From Gemmatimonadota bacterium (GTDB lineage Bacteria > Gemmatimonadota > Gemmatimonadetes > Gemmatimonadales > GWC2-71-9): 64,000 nucleotides of DNA. A program made the translations under genes and the position numbers. The stretch covers positions 4,208,721 to 4,272,720 of the forward strand of contig CP070666.1 in the NCBI GenBank assembly GCA_020351775.1, written 5' to 3'. Every line of letters begins with the position of its first letter. Within the stretch, counting starts at the first letter, position 1. The notes beneath the pieces are model-generated. The model was not told the origin of the DNA, made no database searches, and was given only the letters and a program-made list of their open reading frames with translations. Shown here piece after piece: positions 1 through 9,237 of this stretch.

Positions 1-957
1 TCGGTGTCAACTAGCCGCGACGGGAGAGTGATGGCGTACACGTCCACCGACGCCGTGACACCAGCCGAAGTGTTCGTGTCGCGCTACGATGGCTCAAACG
101 AATTTCGCGTCACCTCGTTCAACGACGAGTGGTTGGCAGGGGTTGTGCGGATGCCAGCCGAGCGATTGACCTGGCGGGTCGCGGACGGAATCGAGATCGA
201 GGGCTGGGTCATCAAGCCGGTGGGATACGAGCCCGGCACCAAGTATCCGTTGATTCTCAAGATCCATGGCGGGCCGTACGGCGCGTACGGCAACACATTC
301 TTCCAGACGTTCCACGTGCTCTCAAACACCGGGTTCTTCGTACTCTACCCCAACCCGAGAGGGTCAACGGGGTATGGCAATGCATTCCAGTGGGCGACGC
401 GCGGCGCTTGGGGTGAGGTCGACAGCGATGACTATCTCGGTGGGGTGGAGGCGGCGATTGCCAAATACCACGATATCGACCCGAATCGGGTCGGTGTCTC
501 AGGTGGTAGCTACGGTGGCTACATGAGCAACTGGCTCAGCTCAACCACCGATCGGTTCAGCGCAGTTGTGACCAGCCGCTCGATCGCGAATTGGGAGAGT
601 TGGTATGGTGACTCCGATGCCCAGGGCCTGACGGATCATGCGTTCTACGGTCCGCCGTGGGAGCAACGTGAGCGCTATCGGCGCCTTTCGCCGATATCGT
701 ACGTGGAGAATGTCACTGCGCCGACATTAATCATCCATAGCGAGAACGACTACCGCACGCCGATAGGAGACGGTGAACAGTGGTTCATGGCGCTCAAGAA
801 GCGGGGCATACCGGTGGAACTCGTGCGCTACCCGCGCTCGTCTCATGGCCTGTCGCGCACCGGTGAGCCGTGGCTGCTGGTGGACCGTTTGGAGCGGATT
901 CGTACCTGGTTCAAGTACTGGCTGATCGATCAACCGGCAGGCCCAGCAACACCGTAA
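1..957 (+). CDS. S9 family prolyl oligopeptidase-like peptidase, C-terminal part
   Basis: The reading frame is open at the left edge, so this is the C-terminal 318 codons of a longer protein; family members usually add an N-terminal beta-propeller of 300-400 residues. The visible part is the alpha/beta-hydrolase domain of S9 serine peptidases (dipeptidyl/acylaminoacyl-peptidase type). Numbered from the GTG at position 4, the oxyanion-region HGGPYG lies near residue 89, the nucleophile Ser169 sits in GGSYGGYMS, the acid Asp is in HSENDYRTP and the catalytic His is in RSSHGLSR. All three triad residues are therefore present. Such enzymes cleave short peptides and are often exported in this kind of bacterium; the signal peptide, if any, is outside the window. 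The next gene is convergent. Confidence 0.93.
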   Translation, partial: SVSTSRDGRVMAYTSTDAVTPAEVFVSRYDGSNEFRVTSFNDEWLAGVVRMPAERLTWRVADGIEIEGWVIKPVGYEPGTKYPLILKIHGGPYGAYGNTFFQTFHVLSNTGFFVLYPNPRGSTGYGNAFQWATRGAWGEVDSDDYLGGVEAAIAKYHDIDPNRVGVSGGSYGGYMSNWLSSTTDRFSAVVTSRSIANWESWYGDSDAQGLTDHAFYGPPWEQRERYRRLSPISYVENVTAPTLIIHSENDYRTPIGDGEQWFMALKKRGIPVELVRYPRSSHGLSRTGEPWLLVDRLERIRTWFKYWLIDQPAGPATP

Positions 958-1079
958 CGCCGCTGTAGATGCTGGAATCGGATGGCCGCCCTCTCTCCAA
1001 GTCGTGGGGAGGGGGCAGCTCGTTGTGGGGAGTCCTCAGCGACTCTCTCGCGTGGGAGGTTCCTCCTTAGGACGCAGCA

Positions 1080-2141
1080 TTAGCGTGCCTTTGGCAAACC
1101 ACTGGTGTCGGCCAACACCACCTTTCCAAGATTCTTTCGCGCGTGGATGTATCGGTGGGCCTCGATCGCACCCTGGCGATCCAACGGAAACACGCGGTCC
1201 ACGACAGAGTGCAGTTCGCCGCGCGTCACGCAACGGTAAATCTCGTCGAGGGTCGACTTGAGCACCGCGACCTCTTTGGCCTGCAGGTGCAGCAGGTGCA
1301 CACCGAAGACGCCGATGTTCTGTTGAACCAGTGACAGCGGATGAATGAGGGGCATGCGGAGCCAAGCGCGAGCCGCACGTAGCCAACTACGCTTGCTCCG
1401 AGGCATGGCTTCACTGAACCCGTAGAACACGAGCCGTCCCAGCGGTGCGAGCAGCCGGCGGCACGCCGCTGTTGCACGCCCACCCACAGAATCAAGCGCG
1501 ATGTCTATGCCCCTGGCGCCGACCAGTCGCAAGACTTCAGGTTCCCAATTGTGCCGCGAGTCGAAACAGGCCTCAGCTCCGAGGTCGTCTACCACGTAGC
1601 TGCGCTTACGCTCGCTGCCAGCAGTCCCGATGACTCGAAGACCGTGCTGCACGGCCAGTTGTACTGCAGCTGTGCCAACCCCACCCCCGGCACCCAATAC
1701 CAATGCGGTCTCGCCGCGTCGCGCATTCCCCGAATCGAAGAGGCACACCCAAGCCGTGAGAAACACGACCGGTACGGCTGCAGCCTCTGCCGGAGTGAGT
1801 GTCTCGGGATAATGGAATAGCTGAATGGAAGGCACCAACACGTCATGTGCATAGCCCCCATGTCGCAGCAGCGCGACGGCGCGGTCTCCTGGCTGCCATT
1901 CGGTCACCTGAGAGCCTAATCGGGTTATTTCACCTGCCACCTCGAACCCCGGGCTGTAGGGCCGCGGCGGAACCGTGTCGTACAGTCCCGCCCGCATCAA
2001 TAAGTCTGCGAAGTTGACCCCCACCGCATGCACACGCAGCTCAACCTCATCGGGAGCCGGGTCGCGAAGCTGAATGTCTCGCTCAACCAGTACGCCGGGC
2101 TCGCCGTGGCGCTCGATGAGTATCGCTCGCGTGTCTGTCAT
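1080..2141 (-). CDS. Zinc-free MDR / quinone oxidoreductase-like (VAT-1 type)
   Basis: This 353-aa protein belongs to the medium-chain dehydrogenase/reductase family. The N-terminal GroES-like half carries the ADLLMRAGLY region of the quinone oxidoreductase branch, and the Rossmann half has VLGAGGGVGTAAVQLA for NAD(P)H. The structural-zinc cysteines of alcohol dehydrogenases are absent. The C-terminal stretch SLVQQNIGVFGVHLLHL resembles VAT-1/CryZ-like proteins. The frame stays open for another 83 codons upstream, but that part is low-complexity Arg/Ser-rich, so I start at the ATG at 2141 (MTDTRAIL). Substrate unknown; probably NADPH-dependent reduction of a quinone or enone. It is divergent from the dienelactone hydrolase gene. 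Confidence 0.85.
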   Translation of the reverse strand: MTDTRAILIERHGEPGVLVERDIQLRDPAPDEVELRVHAVGVNFADLLMRAGLYDTVPPRPYSPGFEVAGEITRLGSQVTEWQPGDRAVALLRHGGYAHDVLVPSIQLFHYPETLTPAEAAAVPVVFLTAWVCLFDSGNARRGETALVLGAGGGVGTAAVQLAVQHGLRVIGTAGSERKRSYVVDDLGAEACFDSRHNWEPEVLRLVGARGIDIALDSVGGRATAACRRLLAPLGRLVFYGFSEAMPRSKRSWLRAARAWLRMPLIHPLSLVQQNIGVFGVHLLHLQAKEVAVLKSTLDEIYRCVTRGELHSVVDRVFPLDRQGAIEAHRYIHARKNLGKVVLADTSGLPKAR

Positions 2142-2464
2142 AGGACTGAATCGTACATCGGCTTGGATGTAGAGTACAGAGAACGGGGAGCGGGAAGCAG
2201 ACGACGGGCGCGACCGACGGGCACACGAGACCGCCGGGGACCGGGACACCTGGAGAGCGACCGACGCGACCGCCGGACGGTCGGGTTCGGCAGGAAACTG
2301 GCGTCGGGATACGGGGAGCCCGCTGTGCGGTACACGGGATAGAACATGGAGCGCGAAGAAGCCGTCTGGACCGTTAACCAGGGAATACAAGGATCCTAGT
2401 GCACCGGTAGTGCTTCGCCAGATTTCTCTTATATTGCCCGTTCGCTACGGACCAGGGAGTCACC
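2142..2464. other. Divergent intergenic region
   Basis: These 323 bases separate the MDR gene (minus) from the dienelactone hydrolase gene (plus). The left two-thirds is GC-rich with short GACCG/CCGG runs and I see no gene in it. Near the right end TATATT (2430-2435) could be a -10 element for the hydrolase gene, whose ATG is preceded by a GGGAG ribosome-binding site; no convincing -35 pairs with it. Confidence 0.4.
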
Positions 2465-3283
2465 ATGTTGAGATGTCACGCACCCTGCGCGGTGTTGCTC
2501 ACCGTGCTCGCGGCCTGTGCCTCAGGAGACCAGGCTGCCGATGAGACCGTCCAATCCTCCATCCCCGCCGCGATCCTCGGTCAGGCTCCACCGCCTCAGG
2601 GAGAGACGGCGATGTACGTGGCGGGAGATTCGGCCACGCGCGGCTATCTGGCCGTCCCGAGTGGCGAGGGGCCGTTTCCTGCACTGATCCTGATCCACGA
2701 GTGGAACGGCCTCGTTGACCGCGTCCGACAAGTCGCAGATGCTTTTGCCGATGAAGGGTACGTCGCCTTGGCCGCTGATCTCTACAGGGGCCGTACCGGC
2801 GCCAGCCGCGACGAGAACCTTGCCCTGATGCAAGAAGCGCGCGGCGATCCAGATGCCATCGTAGCCAATCTAGACGCGGCACAGCAGTTCCTGCGGGAGC
2901 GGTCCGATGTTACCGGCAAGGTCGGGGTCATGGGTTGGTGCTTCGGGGGCGGCATAGCGCTCAGTTATGCCCTCGGCGGAGAGCACCATGACGCCACAGC
3001 CATATTCTATGGCTCTCTGGTGGAGGATCCGGCCGAGTTAGCCAGGCTCAATCACCCGGTGTACGGCACGTTCGCCGAAATGGACCAAGGGATCCCGCCA
3101 GATCAGGTGGAGCGGTTTGCCACAGCTCTCGACTCAATTGGTATCGACAACGATATCCACGTATATGACGCCGTGAATCACGGGTTCTGGCTGCGAGTCG
3201 ACGAAGATCGCGAAGCCAGGGAGGAACCTGCCCGCGACGCCTGGGCTCGGCTCAAGCGGTTTTTGAGCCGCGCGCTAGACTGA
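2465..3283 (+). CDS. Dienelactone hydrolase family lipoprotein
   Basis: The 272-aa product starts with a lipoprotein signal (lipobox LAAC, Cys18), so the mature enzyme is probably anchored on the periplasmic side of a membrane. The remainder is a dienelactone-hydrolase-type alpha/beta hydrolase. The nucleophile elbow is GWCFGGG with Cys159 as nucleophile, as in classical dienelactone hydrolases rather than serine esterases; Asp207 (EMDQG) and His239 (NHGFW) complete the triad. Family members hydrolyse lactones or small esters; the natural substrate cannot be told. The start has a GGGAG ribosome-binding site. The last codons contain a perfect inverted repeat (CGGCTCAA at 3248-3255 and TTGAGCCG at 3263-3270) that might help transcription stop. 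Confidence 0.88.
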   Translation: MLRCHAPCAVLLTVLAACASGDQAADETVQSSIPAAILGQAPPPQGETAMYVAGDSATRGYLAVPSGEGPFPALILIHEWNGLVDRVRQVADAFADEGYVALAADLYRGRTGASRDENLALMQEARGDPDAIVANLDAAQQFLRERSDVTGKVGVMGWCFGGGIALSYALGGEHHDATAIFYGSLVEDPAELARLNHPVYGTFAEMDQGIPPDQVERFATALDSIGIDNDIHVYDAVNHGFWLRVDEDREAREEPARDAWARLKRFLSRALD

Positions 3284-3284
3284 G

Positions 3285-3518
3285 TCACAGCCACGCGGTG
3301 GGGTGCTGCAGGCCGGCTGGCGTATCCGCTCGCCGCAGTAGGTCACCGGCACCGACGCCCGTAGCAGCAACGAACAATCCGGGTCCCAGAAGTACGAGAA
3401 ATCCGAATCTCGGTCTCACTTGGTAACTCGTGCGCGTAGGCTCCGTCTGCTGGTCATCTTCTGGTGCCTGCATCGTGACGTCCGGGTCAAGTATGAGAAG
3501 GTCGTACATGGTGGGCAA
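3285..3518 (-). pseudogene. N-terminal fragment of an Nramp-family metal transporter
   Basis: This 77-codon frame contains LVLLGPGLFVAATGVGAGDL, which closely matches the first transmembrane segment and metal-site loop typical of Nramp (MntH-like) Mn/Fe transporters, after a hydrophilic N-terminus as in that family. Similarity stops just after GAGDL; the remaining 16 codons look random and run into a stop next to the hydrolase gene. Full-length Nramps have about 400 residues and 11 segments, so this is a decayed or truncated remnant. It lies antisense to the region just before the MOP-type transporter, which argues against starting that gene further upstream. Recognised by eye only. Confidence 0.5.
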
Positions 3519-3527
3519 TGCTGTTCA

Positions 3528-4964
3528 ATGTCGCTACAGCAGAGTTCCACGCATTGTACCTTTAGCCGACCTCTAACGGAGGGCGGGATCCTGAAGCTGA
3601 CCCAGAAATCGATCTTGCTGTTCTGGCTGCCTCTCGCGGTCACATGGCTGATGATGTCCGTGGAAGGGCCATTCCTGGCAGCGATCATCGCTCGGCTGGC
3701 GGATGCCAAGTTTAATCTCGCCGCCTACGGAGTCGCCTTTGCCTTCGCGTTACTGGTGGAAGCACCAGTGATCATGATTATGAGCGCGTCCACGGCGCTG
3801 GCCGACAACGCGACGAGCTTCCGCAGGCTGCGGAACTTCACCTATGCGCTCAACGCAACCGTCACGGTCGCAATGCTGTTCATGCTGATCCCGCCAGTGT
3901 TCGAGTCTGTCATGCAGGGCGTGCTCGGCTTGCCCCGCCAGGTCATGGACCTGAGCTACGTATCCTTGTGGCTCTTCCTACCATGGCCAGGTGCGATTGG
4001 CTACCGTCGCTTTTATCAAGGCTTGTTGATACGTGATAGACGGACCCGGTTGGTAGCCTATGGCACGGTTGTGCGGTTGACGTCGATGGCTGCCACGGGG
4101 TTGCTGCTTTATGCCACAGTAGCGCCACCTGGAGCATACGTTGGTGCTGCCGCAATGTCCGTGGGAGTCACGCTCGAGGCCGTCGCCAGCAGGTTAATGG
4201 CCCGTGCATCTGTCCGGCAACTGCTGCTGACTCCACCGGCCGATGGTGGTGCAAAGCAACTCGGCTATAGGGGCATTGCCCGGTTCTACTATCCACTTGC
4301 GCTGACTTCCCTCATCGGGCTGGCCATGCAGCCGATGCTGACCTTCTTCATGGGGCGAGCACCGTCACCTATCGAGTCTCTGGCGGTGTTTCCGGTAGTT
4401 CATGCCTTGTCTTTCATCTTCCGTGCAATGGGCTTGTCGTATCAAGAGGTGGCAATAGCCTTGATGGGACCGAATTATGAGCACGTGAGGGAGCTTGGCC
4501 GCTTTGCCTGGATGCTGGGTATCGCTTCGTCAGCGGGCTTGGCTGTCGTGGCACTCACACCAGCAGCGGTGTTCTGGTTCGAGACTGCGTCAGGTCTGAG
4601 TCCCGAGCTGGCTAGCTTCGCGATATTGCCCACCATCATTCTGGTGCCGGTACCGCTGCTTGCGGTGATCCTTTCCTATCAGCGTGGGATCATGGTGAAT
4701 GCACATGTCACCCGGCCGGTTACTTGGGCTACGGTTATTGAGGTGGCTGTCGTTGCTGTGGGGTTCCCGATACTTGCCTGGGGCATCGGGATGGTGGGAG
4801 TCACTGCGGCGGTGGTCTCGTTCCTTGTTGGGCGGCTCGCAGGTAACGCGTTTCTGATCAGACCATGTGCTAAAGTGGTTTCATGGAGTCGGCTAGCCAA
4901 GCCAGGGACACTGCAATCCGAATCAGCGGTAGCGCGACGCGATCACGAACCGGCTGTTACATAG
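3528..4964 (+). CDS. MOP-superfamily (MATE/ANKH-like) multidrug or flippase-type membrane protein
   Basis: From the ATG at 3528 the product is 478 aa; the frame is open back to 3420, but that part overlaps the antisense Nramp remnant. A good GGAGGG Shine-Dalgarno lies at 3578-3583, seven bases before a CTG at 3591 that would give a product beginning LKLTQKS, exactly where the first hydrophobic segment begins, so a non-ATG start is possible. I read about 12 hydrophobic segments. The overall pattern and the stretch IGYRRFYQGLLIR suggest the multidrug/oligosaccharidyl-lipid/polysaccharide (MOP) superfamily, close to bacterial relatives of the progressive-ankylosis protein. Substrate unknown. It is convergent with the small membrane-protein gene that follows. 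Confidence 0.7.
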   Translation: MSLQQSSTHCTFSRPLTEGGILKLTQKSILLFWLPLAVTWLMMSVEGPFLAAIIARLADAKFNLAAYGVAFAFALLVEAPVIMIMSASTALADNATSFRRLRNFTYALNATVTVAMLFMLIPPVFESVMQGVLGLPRQVMDLSYVSLWLFLPWPGAIGYRRFYQGLLIRDRRTRLVAYGTVVRLTSMAATGLLLYATVAPPGAYVGAAAMSVGVTLEAVASRLMARASVRQLLLTPPADGGAKQLGYRGIARFYYPLALTSLIGLAMQPMLTFFMGRAPSPIESLAVFPVVHALSFIFRAMGLSYQEVAIALMGPNYEHVRELGRFAWMLGIASSAGLAVVALTPAAVFWFETASGLSPELASFAILPTIILVPVPLLAVILSYQRGIMVNAHVTRPVTWATVIEVAVVAVGFPILAWGIGMVGVTAAVVSFLVGRLAGNAFLIRPCAKVVSWSRLAKPGTLQSESAVARRDHEPAVT

Positions 4965-4983
4965 TGCGCCTCACGGCGCGCTA
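4962..4983. terminator. Weak hairpin between convergent genes
   Basis: TAGTGCGC and GCGCGCTA form an 8-bp stem with one mismatch and a 6-base loop. The first TAG is the stop codon of the MOP-type transporter. There is no T run on either strand, so intrinsic termination is uncertain. Confidence 0.25.
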
Positions 4984-5046
4984 CTGCTTCTACAGTGCGG
5001 CCGCACGCACACGGTGGCAATGACAATACGGAGAGGACGCCCGGGT

Positions 5047-5664
5047 CTAGTACTCCTCCCCTTCACTTGGTCGCTCGTCGGCACCACCCTGCTCCAGGCT
5101 GCGGTACACGTATCCCATCGCAACGACCGAGAGTGGAACGGTCACCAGGAGCCCGATACCGAGAGCGATGAGGCCAAGCACGTTGACGAAGAACAACACC
5201 CACCACAATAGGAACAGTTGCCAGGCGGATCCTCGAGTGATCTCCCAGCTCTCGGCCACTGCATCTAAGGGCCCGGCTTCCTTGTCCACGATTACCCATC
5301 CGAAGAACTGCAATCTGAGGCCCAGGTAGATACCGGGAATGATGAGAAGCATGAAACCTATTGTCGTGATGAATCCGACTACGATGGATGCAATCAAATA
5401 GGGTACGATCAAGGGGATTTTCGCGAACAGATCCACCAGCTCCCCGCGGTCACCATCGACGAAGCGGAGCGCCATTCTCATCACACCCAGGGCGACGACC
5501 ATCGTAAAGAAGGCCGAGACGAGTGCTACGATAGTCGATTCGGTGTAGACTGGAAACACATTGATCATCAGCACGATCAGCATGGCGACGATGGCCAATC
5601 CCAGGTTTGCCATCACGGTCGTCCACCCGAACCTGACCGCCTCAGCTTTCGAGAACATTCTCAT
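5047..5664 (-). CDS. Integral membrane protein of unknown function
   Basis: The 205-aa protein has five to six hydrophobic helices and a short acidic C-terminal tail (EGEEY). The segment pattern, with GFMLLIIPGIYLGLRLQFFGW followed by a loop containing the conserved-looking AVAESWEITRG, recalls the DUF975 / YciC / glycerophosphodiesterase-membrane-domain group of inner-membrane proteins, in which a W-x-x-[ST] helix follows an IPGI turn. I cannot assign a substrate or partner. It is a single-gene unit, convergent with the transporter to its left and separated by 410 bases from the RND operon to its right. Confidence 0.7.
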   Translation of the reverse strand: MRMFSKAEAVRFGWTTVMANLGLAIVAMLIVLMINVFPVYTESTIVALVSAFFTMVVALGVMRMALRFVDGDRGELVDLFAKIPLIVPYLIASIVVGFITTIGFMLLIIPGIYLGLRLQFFGWVIVDKEAGPLDAVAESWEITRGSAWQLFLLWWVLFFVNVLGLIALGIGLLVTVPLSVVAMGYVYRSLEQGGADERPSEGEEY

Positions 5665-6074
5665 TGGCGCCTCGCACTAGTGCTGGTTCTGAACTGCACG
5701 CGGTTTCGCTGAAAAGGAAGCCGGCGTGGAGCTCGCCGATCATCATTCGAGGTCGGGAGCGAGTGCACCAATATGTGGTTGATCTCGGGTAACAGTCAAA
5801 CAGTCCTGCTGGTCGCAGGTGATCTCAGCTGCTGGATCTGGCATTGGTGGGTGGTTGTCTCTTGGTACCGTTCGACACCGACTCCCGATCTCGATGCTAG
5901 GCCGCATCCGAGTCCGCCTGGGTGTCCCTAAGGAGATGGGTCGGCGCGTCCGTAACTGACAGTACAGCAACGGCTTGATGTACATGCCGCGTCACCGGCG
6001 CCGATGCCTGCGCCCAGCACGCTGACTCTGGTTCGGTGCGTACGTCATTGACCAAGCCAGATCACTGACACGCG
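5665..6074. other. Gene-poor intergenic region
   Basis: These 410 bases lie upstream of the small membrane-protein gene and downstream of the RND operon. I see no supported gene; an 80-codon minus-strand frame (5743-5985) has no start context and an atypical Arg/Pro-rich composition. At 5990-6030 a minus-strand frame reads VLGAGIGAGDAA, faintly like the Nramp motif at 3.35 kb, but it is too short to call. Confidence 0.4.
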
Positions 6075-9000
6075 TCACCCTTCTTGTGGCGTCACATCTC
6101 CTGGTTTCACTCCGACACGTTGCTCCTTCTCCTTCCGTGCCCTTCTGCGACTCCGTACCGAAGCAGCTGCGAACCGGTCGAGCTTGGTGTAGATGACGGG
6201 AATCAGGAACAATGTGAAGATCGCTGCTACCAGAACACCGCCTATCGTGACCACTGCCATAGGAATGCGGTAGAACGAACCGGCCCCAGAGCCCAGGGCC
6301 TGCGGCAACAACGCCACCGCGATCGCTATGTTGGTCATGACGATCGGCCTCAGCCTAACTGGTGCTGCCTCCATCAACGCGTCAATGACTCCCATGCCCG
6401 TTTCGCGCAACTGATGTGTGTAATCCAAGATCAGGATCGCGTTGTTTACCACGATGCCAACCAACATGATGATGGCCATCATACTGAAGATGTTGAGCGA
6501 TGCGCTGGCCAAGAACAGGCTGAACACGGCGCCCACAAAACCCAGCGGAAGTGTCAGCATGATGGTGAAAGGGTGGATGTACGATTCGAGGATCATTGCG
6601 AGCACGATGTAGGTGAGCACGACTGCCATGACCAGTGCCTTGAGCATCTCGGTTAAGGACTCCTGGAAATACTCGAACTCACCGGTGATTTCATAGGTAT
6701 AGCCGGGCGGGAACCCCATCTCGTCGAGGGCCAACTGTATCTGGTTGGCCAAGGCGGTGAGGCTTCCTCCACCTATGTAGGCATCGATCTGCACAGTGCG
6801 TTGCTTCTCGTCACGCTGGATTCTGGTTTCGCCGGCCTGTTCCGCCACGTTGCCGAGGCTGCTGACCGGGATCATCCCGCTGCGGCTCCGAATCTGCATC
6901 GATCCGAGTTCGGAGGTGCGGTTGCGTGAATCCTCGGTCAGACGAACGCGGATGTCCCGCTCGTCACCTGCCTGTCTGTAGACTCCTGGCACGACGCCCT
7001 CGATCGATGCTCGCAACGTCCCGCCGACTGCGTAGACGGTGAGGCCGTGCTCGGCAAGCACCTCTCGATTCGGTTTGAAAACCAGTTCGCGGCGCGGGTT
7101 CTCCAGGCTGTTGCGCACATCGACTAATCCCGGGATTGCAGCCACCGCTGTGGTTGCCTCTCGGGCGAGTGACTCGAGCCGAGCCCGCTCGGGTCCTTTG
7201 ACTAGCACTTGAAGTGGAGCGTCACCACCCGGTCCCACGGATTCCGTCATCGTCACTGTCACATCGGCATCCGGAATCTCTGCCATCTTCTCGCGGATAC
7301 GGGGAATGATCTCCTGGGTCGGCCGCTCGGATTCGACTGCGACCTGTATCTGAGCGATGTTGACATCAACTACTGAACCGCCACCGAACGAGCGTGATTG
7401 CCCGCCGATTTGAGTGAGTGTCGACGTAATCTCGGGTATCTCCCTGAGCAGCGCTTCCGCTCTAGCCGCAGCATCGGAACTGCGCTCCGGAGGTGTTCCA
7501 GGTGGCAACTCGAGTGTTATCAATGCAAGGCCTTCATCTTGTGACGGCATGAACTCGCCAGCCCCGAATACAACCTGGACCACCAGCGCTAAGACCACGA
7601 GTAATCCAGTTCCTCCAATGACCGCCCAACCGTGTCGCGGCGTGGCCAAGACCCAGGCCAGGGCGGAGCGGTAGTCCTGTTGCAGGCCGGCGTAACCTCG
7701 GTCAAAGGCCCGCCAGAACCCGGCGAGCAGTCCCTCGGTTTCCTCGAGCTTCGTCTCATAGGTGCGCAGCAACTTTGCGGCTAGCATCGGTGCTAGGGTG
7801 AATGAGATCAGCACGGAGACTAGTGTGGCGAATACCACAGTCAGGCCGAACGAGATAAAGAACTGACCGATGATGCCTTGCATAAAAGCGATCGGCGTGA
7901 ATACGACGACGTTGGTGAGAGCCGAAGCTGCCACCGCAATAGCGACTTCGGTTGTTCCGATCTCTGCGGCTTGCTTGGGCGACTCACCACGATCCAGGTG
8001 CCGGTAGATGCTCTCCAAGACCACGATCGTGTTGGTGACCAGGATACCGACGGTAATTCCCAGTGCCATCAGCGTCATGACATTGATGGTGAATCCCGCT
8101 TGGTCGATCGCCAGGAAGGTGGCCACGATCGTCGCTGGCATCGCGACGGCTGCGATTACGGTCCCGCGCCATGAATGCAAGAACAAGAACAGAACGGCCG
8201 TAGTCAGAGCAATTCCGATAAGGATGTTCCTGAAGATGTCTTGCACGGCATCGCGAATGAACTGGCTCGCATCGCGCGCAACTTCCATGATTGCACCATC
8301 AGGGAGCTGGGCTCTGAGTTCCTCCACGGCTTCAAAGACTCCCGCAGCGGTCGCTACCGTATTGGCGCCCGACTGCTTCTGTATCGAGAGACTCAGAGTG
8401 GGCTGCCCGTTGTAGCGCGCGATTTCACGGACATCGCCGAAGCCTTCCCGCACAGTTGCTACTTCGGATAGGCGAATCCTGCCTCCCTGCGGCAGAACCA
8501 GCGGGAGGTTCTGGATGTCGCTGAGAGAACCGTATTCCCCCATAACTCGGACGGAGAACTCGGCGTCAGGTTCCGTAACGCGTCCAGCCGGAATGGTGAC
8601 GTTCTCGCCGCCCACCAGCAGCGCTAGCTCGGTGATCGAAAGGTTGTATGCTCGCAGGCGGTCGGGATGCACCAGGACCTCGATCTCTCGCTCGAGACCT
8701 CCGACCAGATTCACGGAAGCCACGCCCTCGACCCGAGCCAGCCGATCGCGCACTACATCATCGGCGAAGTCTGTTAGAGCTGCCAAAGCCTGCGGACCGG
8801 AGATGGTCACATCCATGATCGGCATCGCATTGATGTCCAATTTGAGGATGGTTGGCGCTTCGGCATCGGCAGGTAGAGTGGCACGTATCGCGTCTACCTT
8901 GTCCTTCACCTCAATGGCTGCCAAATCAGCGTCCACATCATAGTCGAATTCGACCATGACGGTTGAGACGTTCTCTTGAGAGAAAGACAGCAGCGACTCA

Positions 9001-9236
9001 AGATTCGCGATCGTGGAAATGGCATCCTCTATCGGTTCGGAGATCTCCGTTTCGACCTCCTCGGGGCCGGCACCCGGGTAGACGGTGGTCACGGTGACGA
9101 TAGGAAAGTCGACTGTCGGGAACAGATCTAGGGGAATCGCGAGATAGCTGAACGCACCGAGAAACACGAAAACCGCCACCAGCATGCTGGTGAGTACCGG
9201 ACGCGCGACGGCTAGGTGAGCGAAGAAGCGGAACAT
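6075..9236 (-). CDS. RND-family efflux pump, inner-membrane transporter (HAE1/AcrB type)
   Basis: At 1053 aa this has the full length of hydrophobe/amphiphile-efflux RND permeases. It begins with a cytoplasmic/TM1 stretch (residues 1-30), followed by the DLFPTVDFPIVTV motif, two large periplasmic loops (about 35-330 and 560-860) and two six-helix bundles. TM4 contains GITVGILVTNTIVVLE, where the usual proton-relay DD pair of AcrB appears altered to TN, as in several MdtB/C-like and CusA-unlike members. It would export drugs, bile-like compounds or lipids through the adaptor and TolC encoded just upstream. It is the last gene of a four-gene operon, starting one base after the adaptor stop codon. 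Confidence 0.95.
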   Translation of the reverse strand: MFRFFAHLAVARPVLTSMLVAVFVFLGAFSYLAIPLDLFPTVDFPIVTVTTVYPGAGPEEVETEISEPIEDAISTIANLESLLSFSQENVSTVMVEFDYDVDADLAAIEVKDKVDAIRATLPADAEAPTILKLDINAMPIMDVTISGPQALAALTDFADDVVRDRLARVEGVASVNLVGGLEREIEVLVHPDRLRAYNLSITELALLVGGENVTIPAGRVTEPDAEFSVRVMGEYGSLSDIQNLPLVLPQGGRIRLSEVATVREGFGDVREIARYNGQPTLSLSIQKQSGANTVATAAGVFEAVEELRAQLPDGAIMEVARDASQFIRDAVQDIFRNILIGIALTTAVLFLFLHSWRGTVIAAVAMPATIVATFLAIDQAGFTINVMTLMALGITVGILVTNTIVVLESIYRHLDRGESPKQAAEIGTTEVAIAVAASALTNVVVFTPIAFMQGIIGQFFISFGLTVVFATLVSVLISFTLAPMLAAKLLRTYETKLEETEGLLAGFWRAFDRGYAGLQQDYRSALAWVLATPRHGWAVIGGTGLLVVLALVVQVVFGAGEFMPSQDEGLALITLELPPGTPPERSSDAAARAEALLREIPEITSTLTQIGGQSRSFGGGSVVDVNIAQIQVAVESERPTQEIIPRIREKMAEIPDADVTVTMTESVGPGGDAPLQVLVKGPERARLESLAREATTAVAAIPGLVDVRNSLENPRRELVFKPNREVLAEHGLTVYAVGGTLRASIEGVVPGVYRQAGDERDIRVRLTEDSRNRTSELGSMQIRSRSGMIPVSSLGNVAEQAGETRIQRDEKQRTVQIDAYIGGGSLTALANQIQLALDEMGFPPGYTYEITGEFEYFQESLTEMLKALVMAVVLTYIVLAMILESYIHPFTIMLTLPLGFVGAVFSLFLASASLNIFSMMAIIMLVGIVVNNAILILDYTHQLRETGMGVIDALMEAAPVRLRPIVMTNIAIAVALLPQALGSGAGSFYRIPMAVVTIGGVLVAAIFTLFLIPVIYTKLDRFAAASVRSRRRARKEKEQRVGVKPGDVTPQEG

Positions 9237-9237
9237 G

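Noticed and set aside
5743..5985. 80-codon minus-strand frame upstream of the small membrane-protein gene
   Set aside because: Arg/Pro-rich composition, no ribosome-binding site, no recognisable motif.
5990..6030. Minus-strand GAGIGAGD peptide, possibly a second Nramp remnant
   Set aside because: Only about ten residues match and the flanks are unlike Nramp; could be chance in GC-rich DNA.
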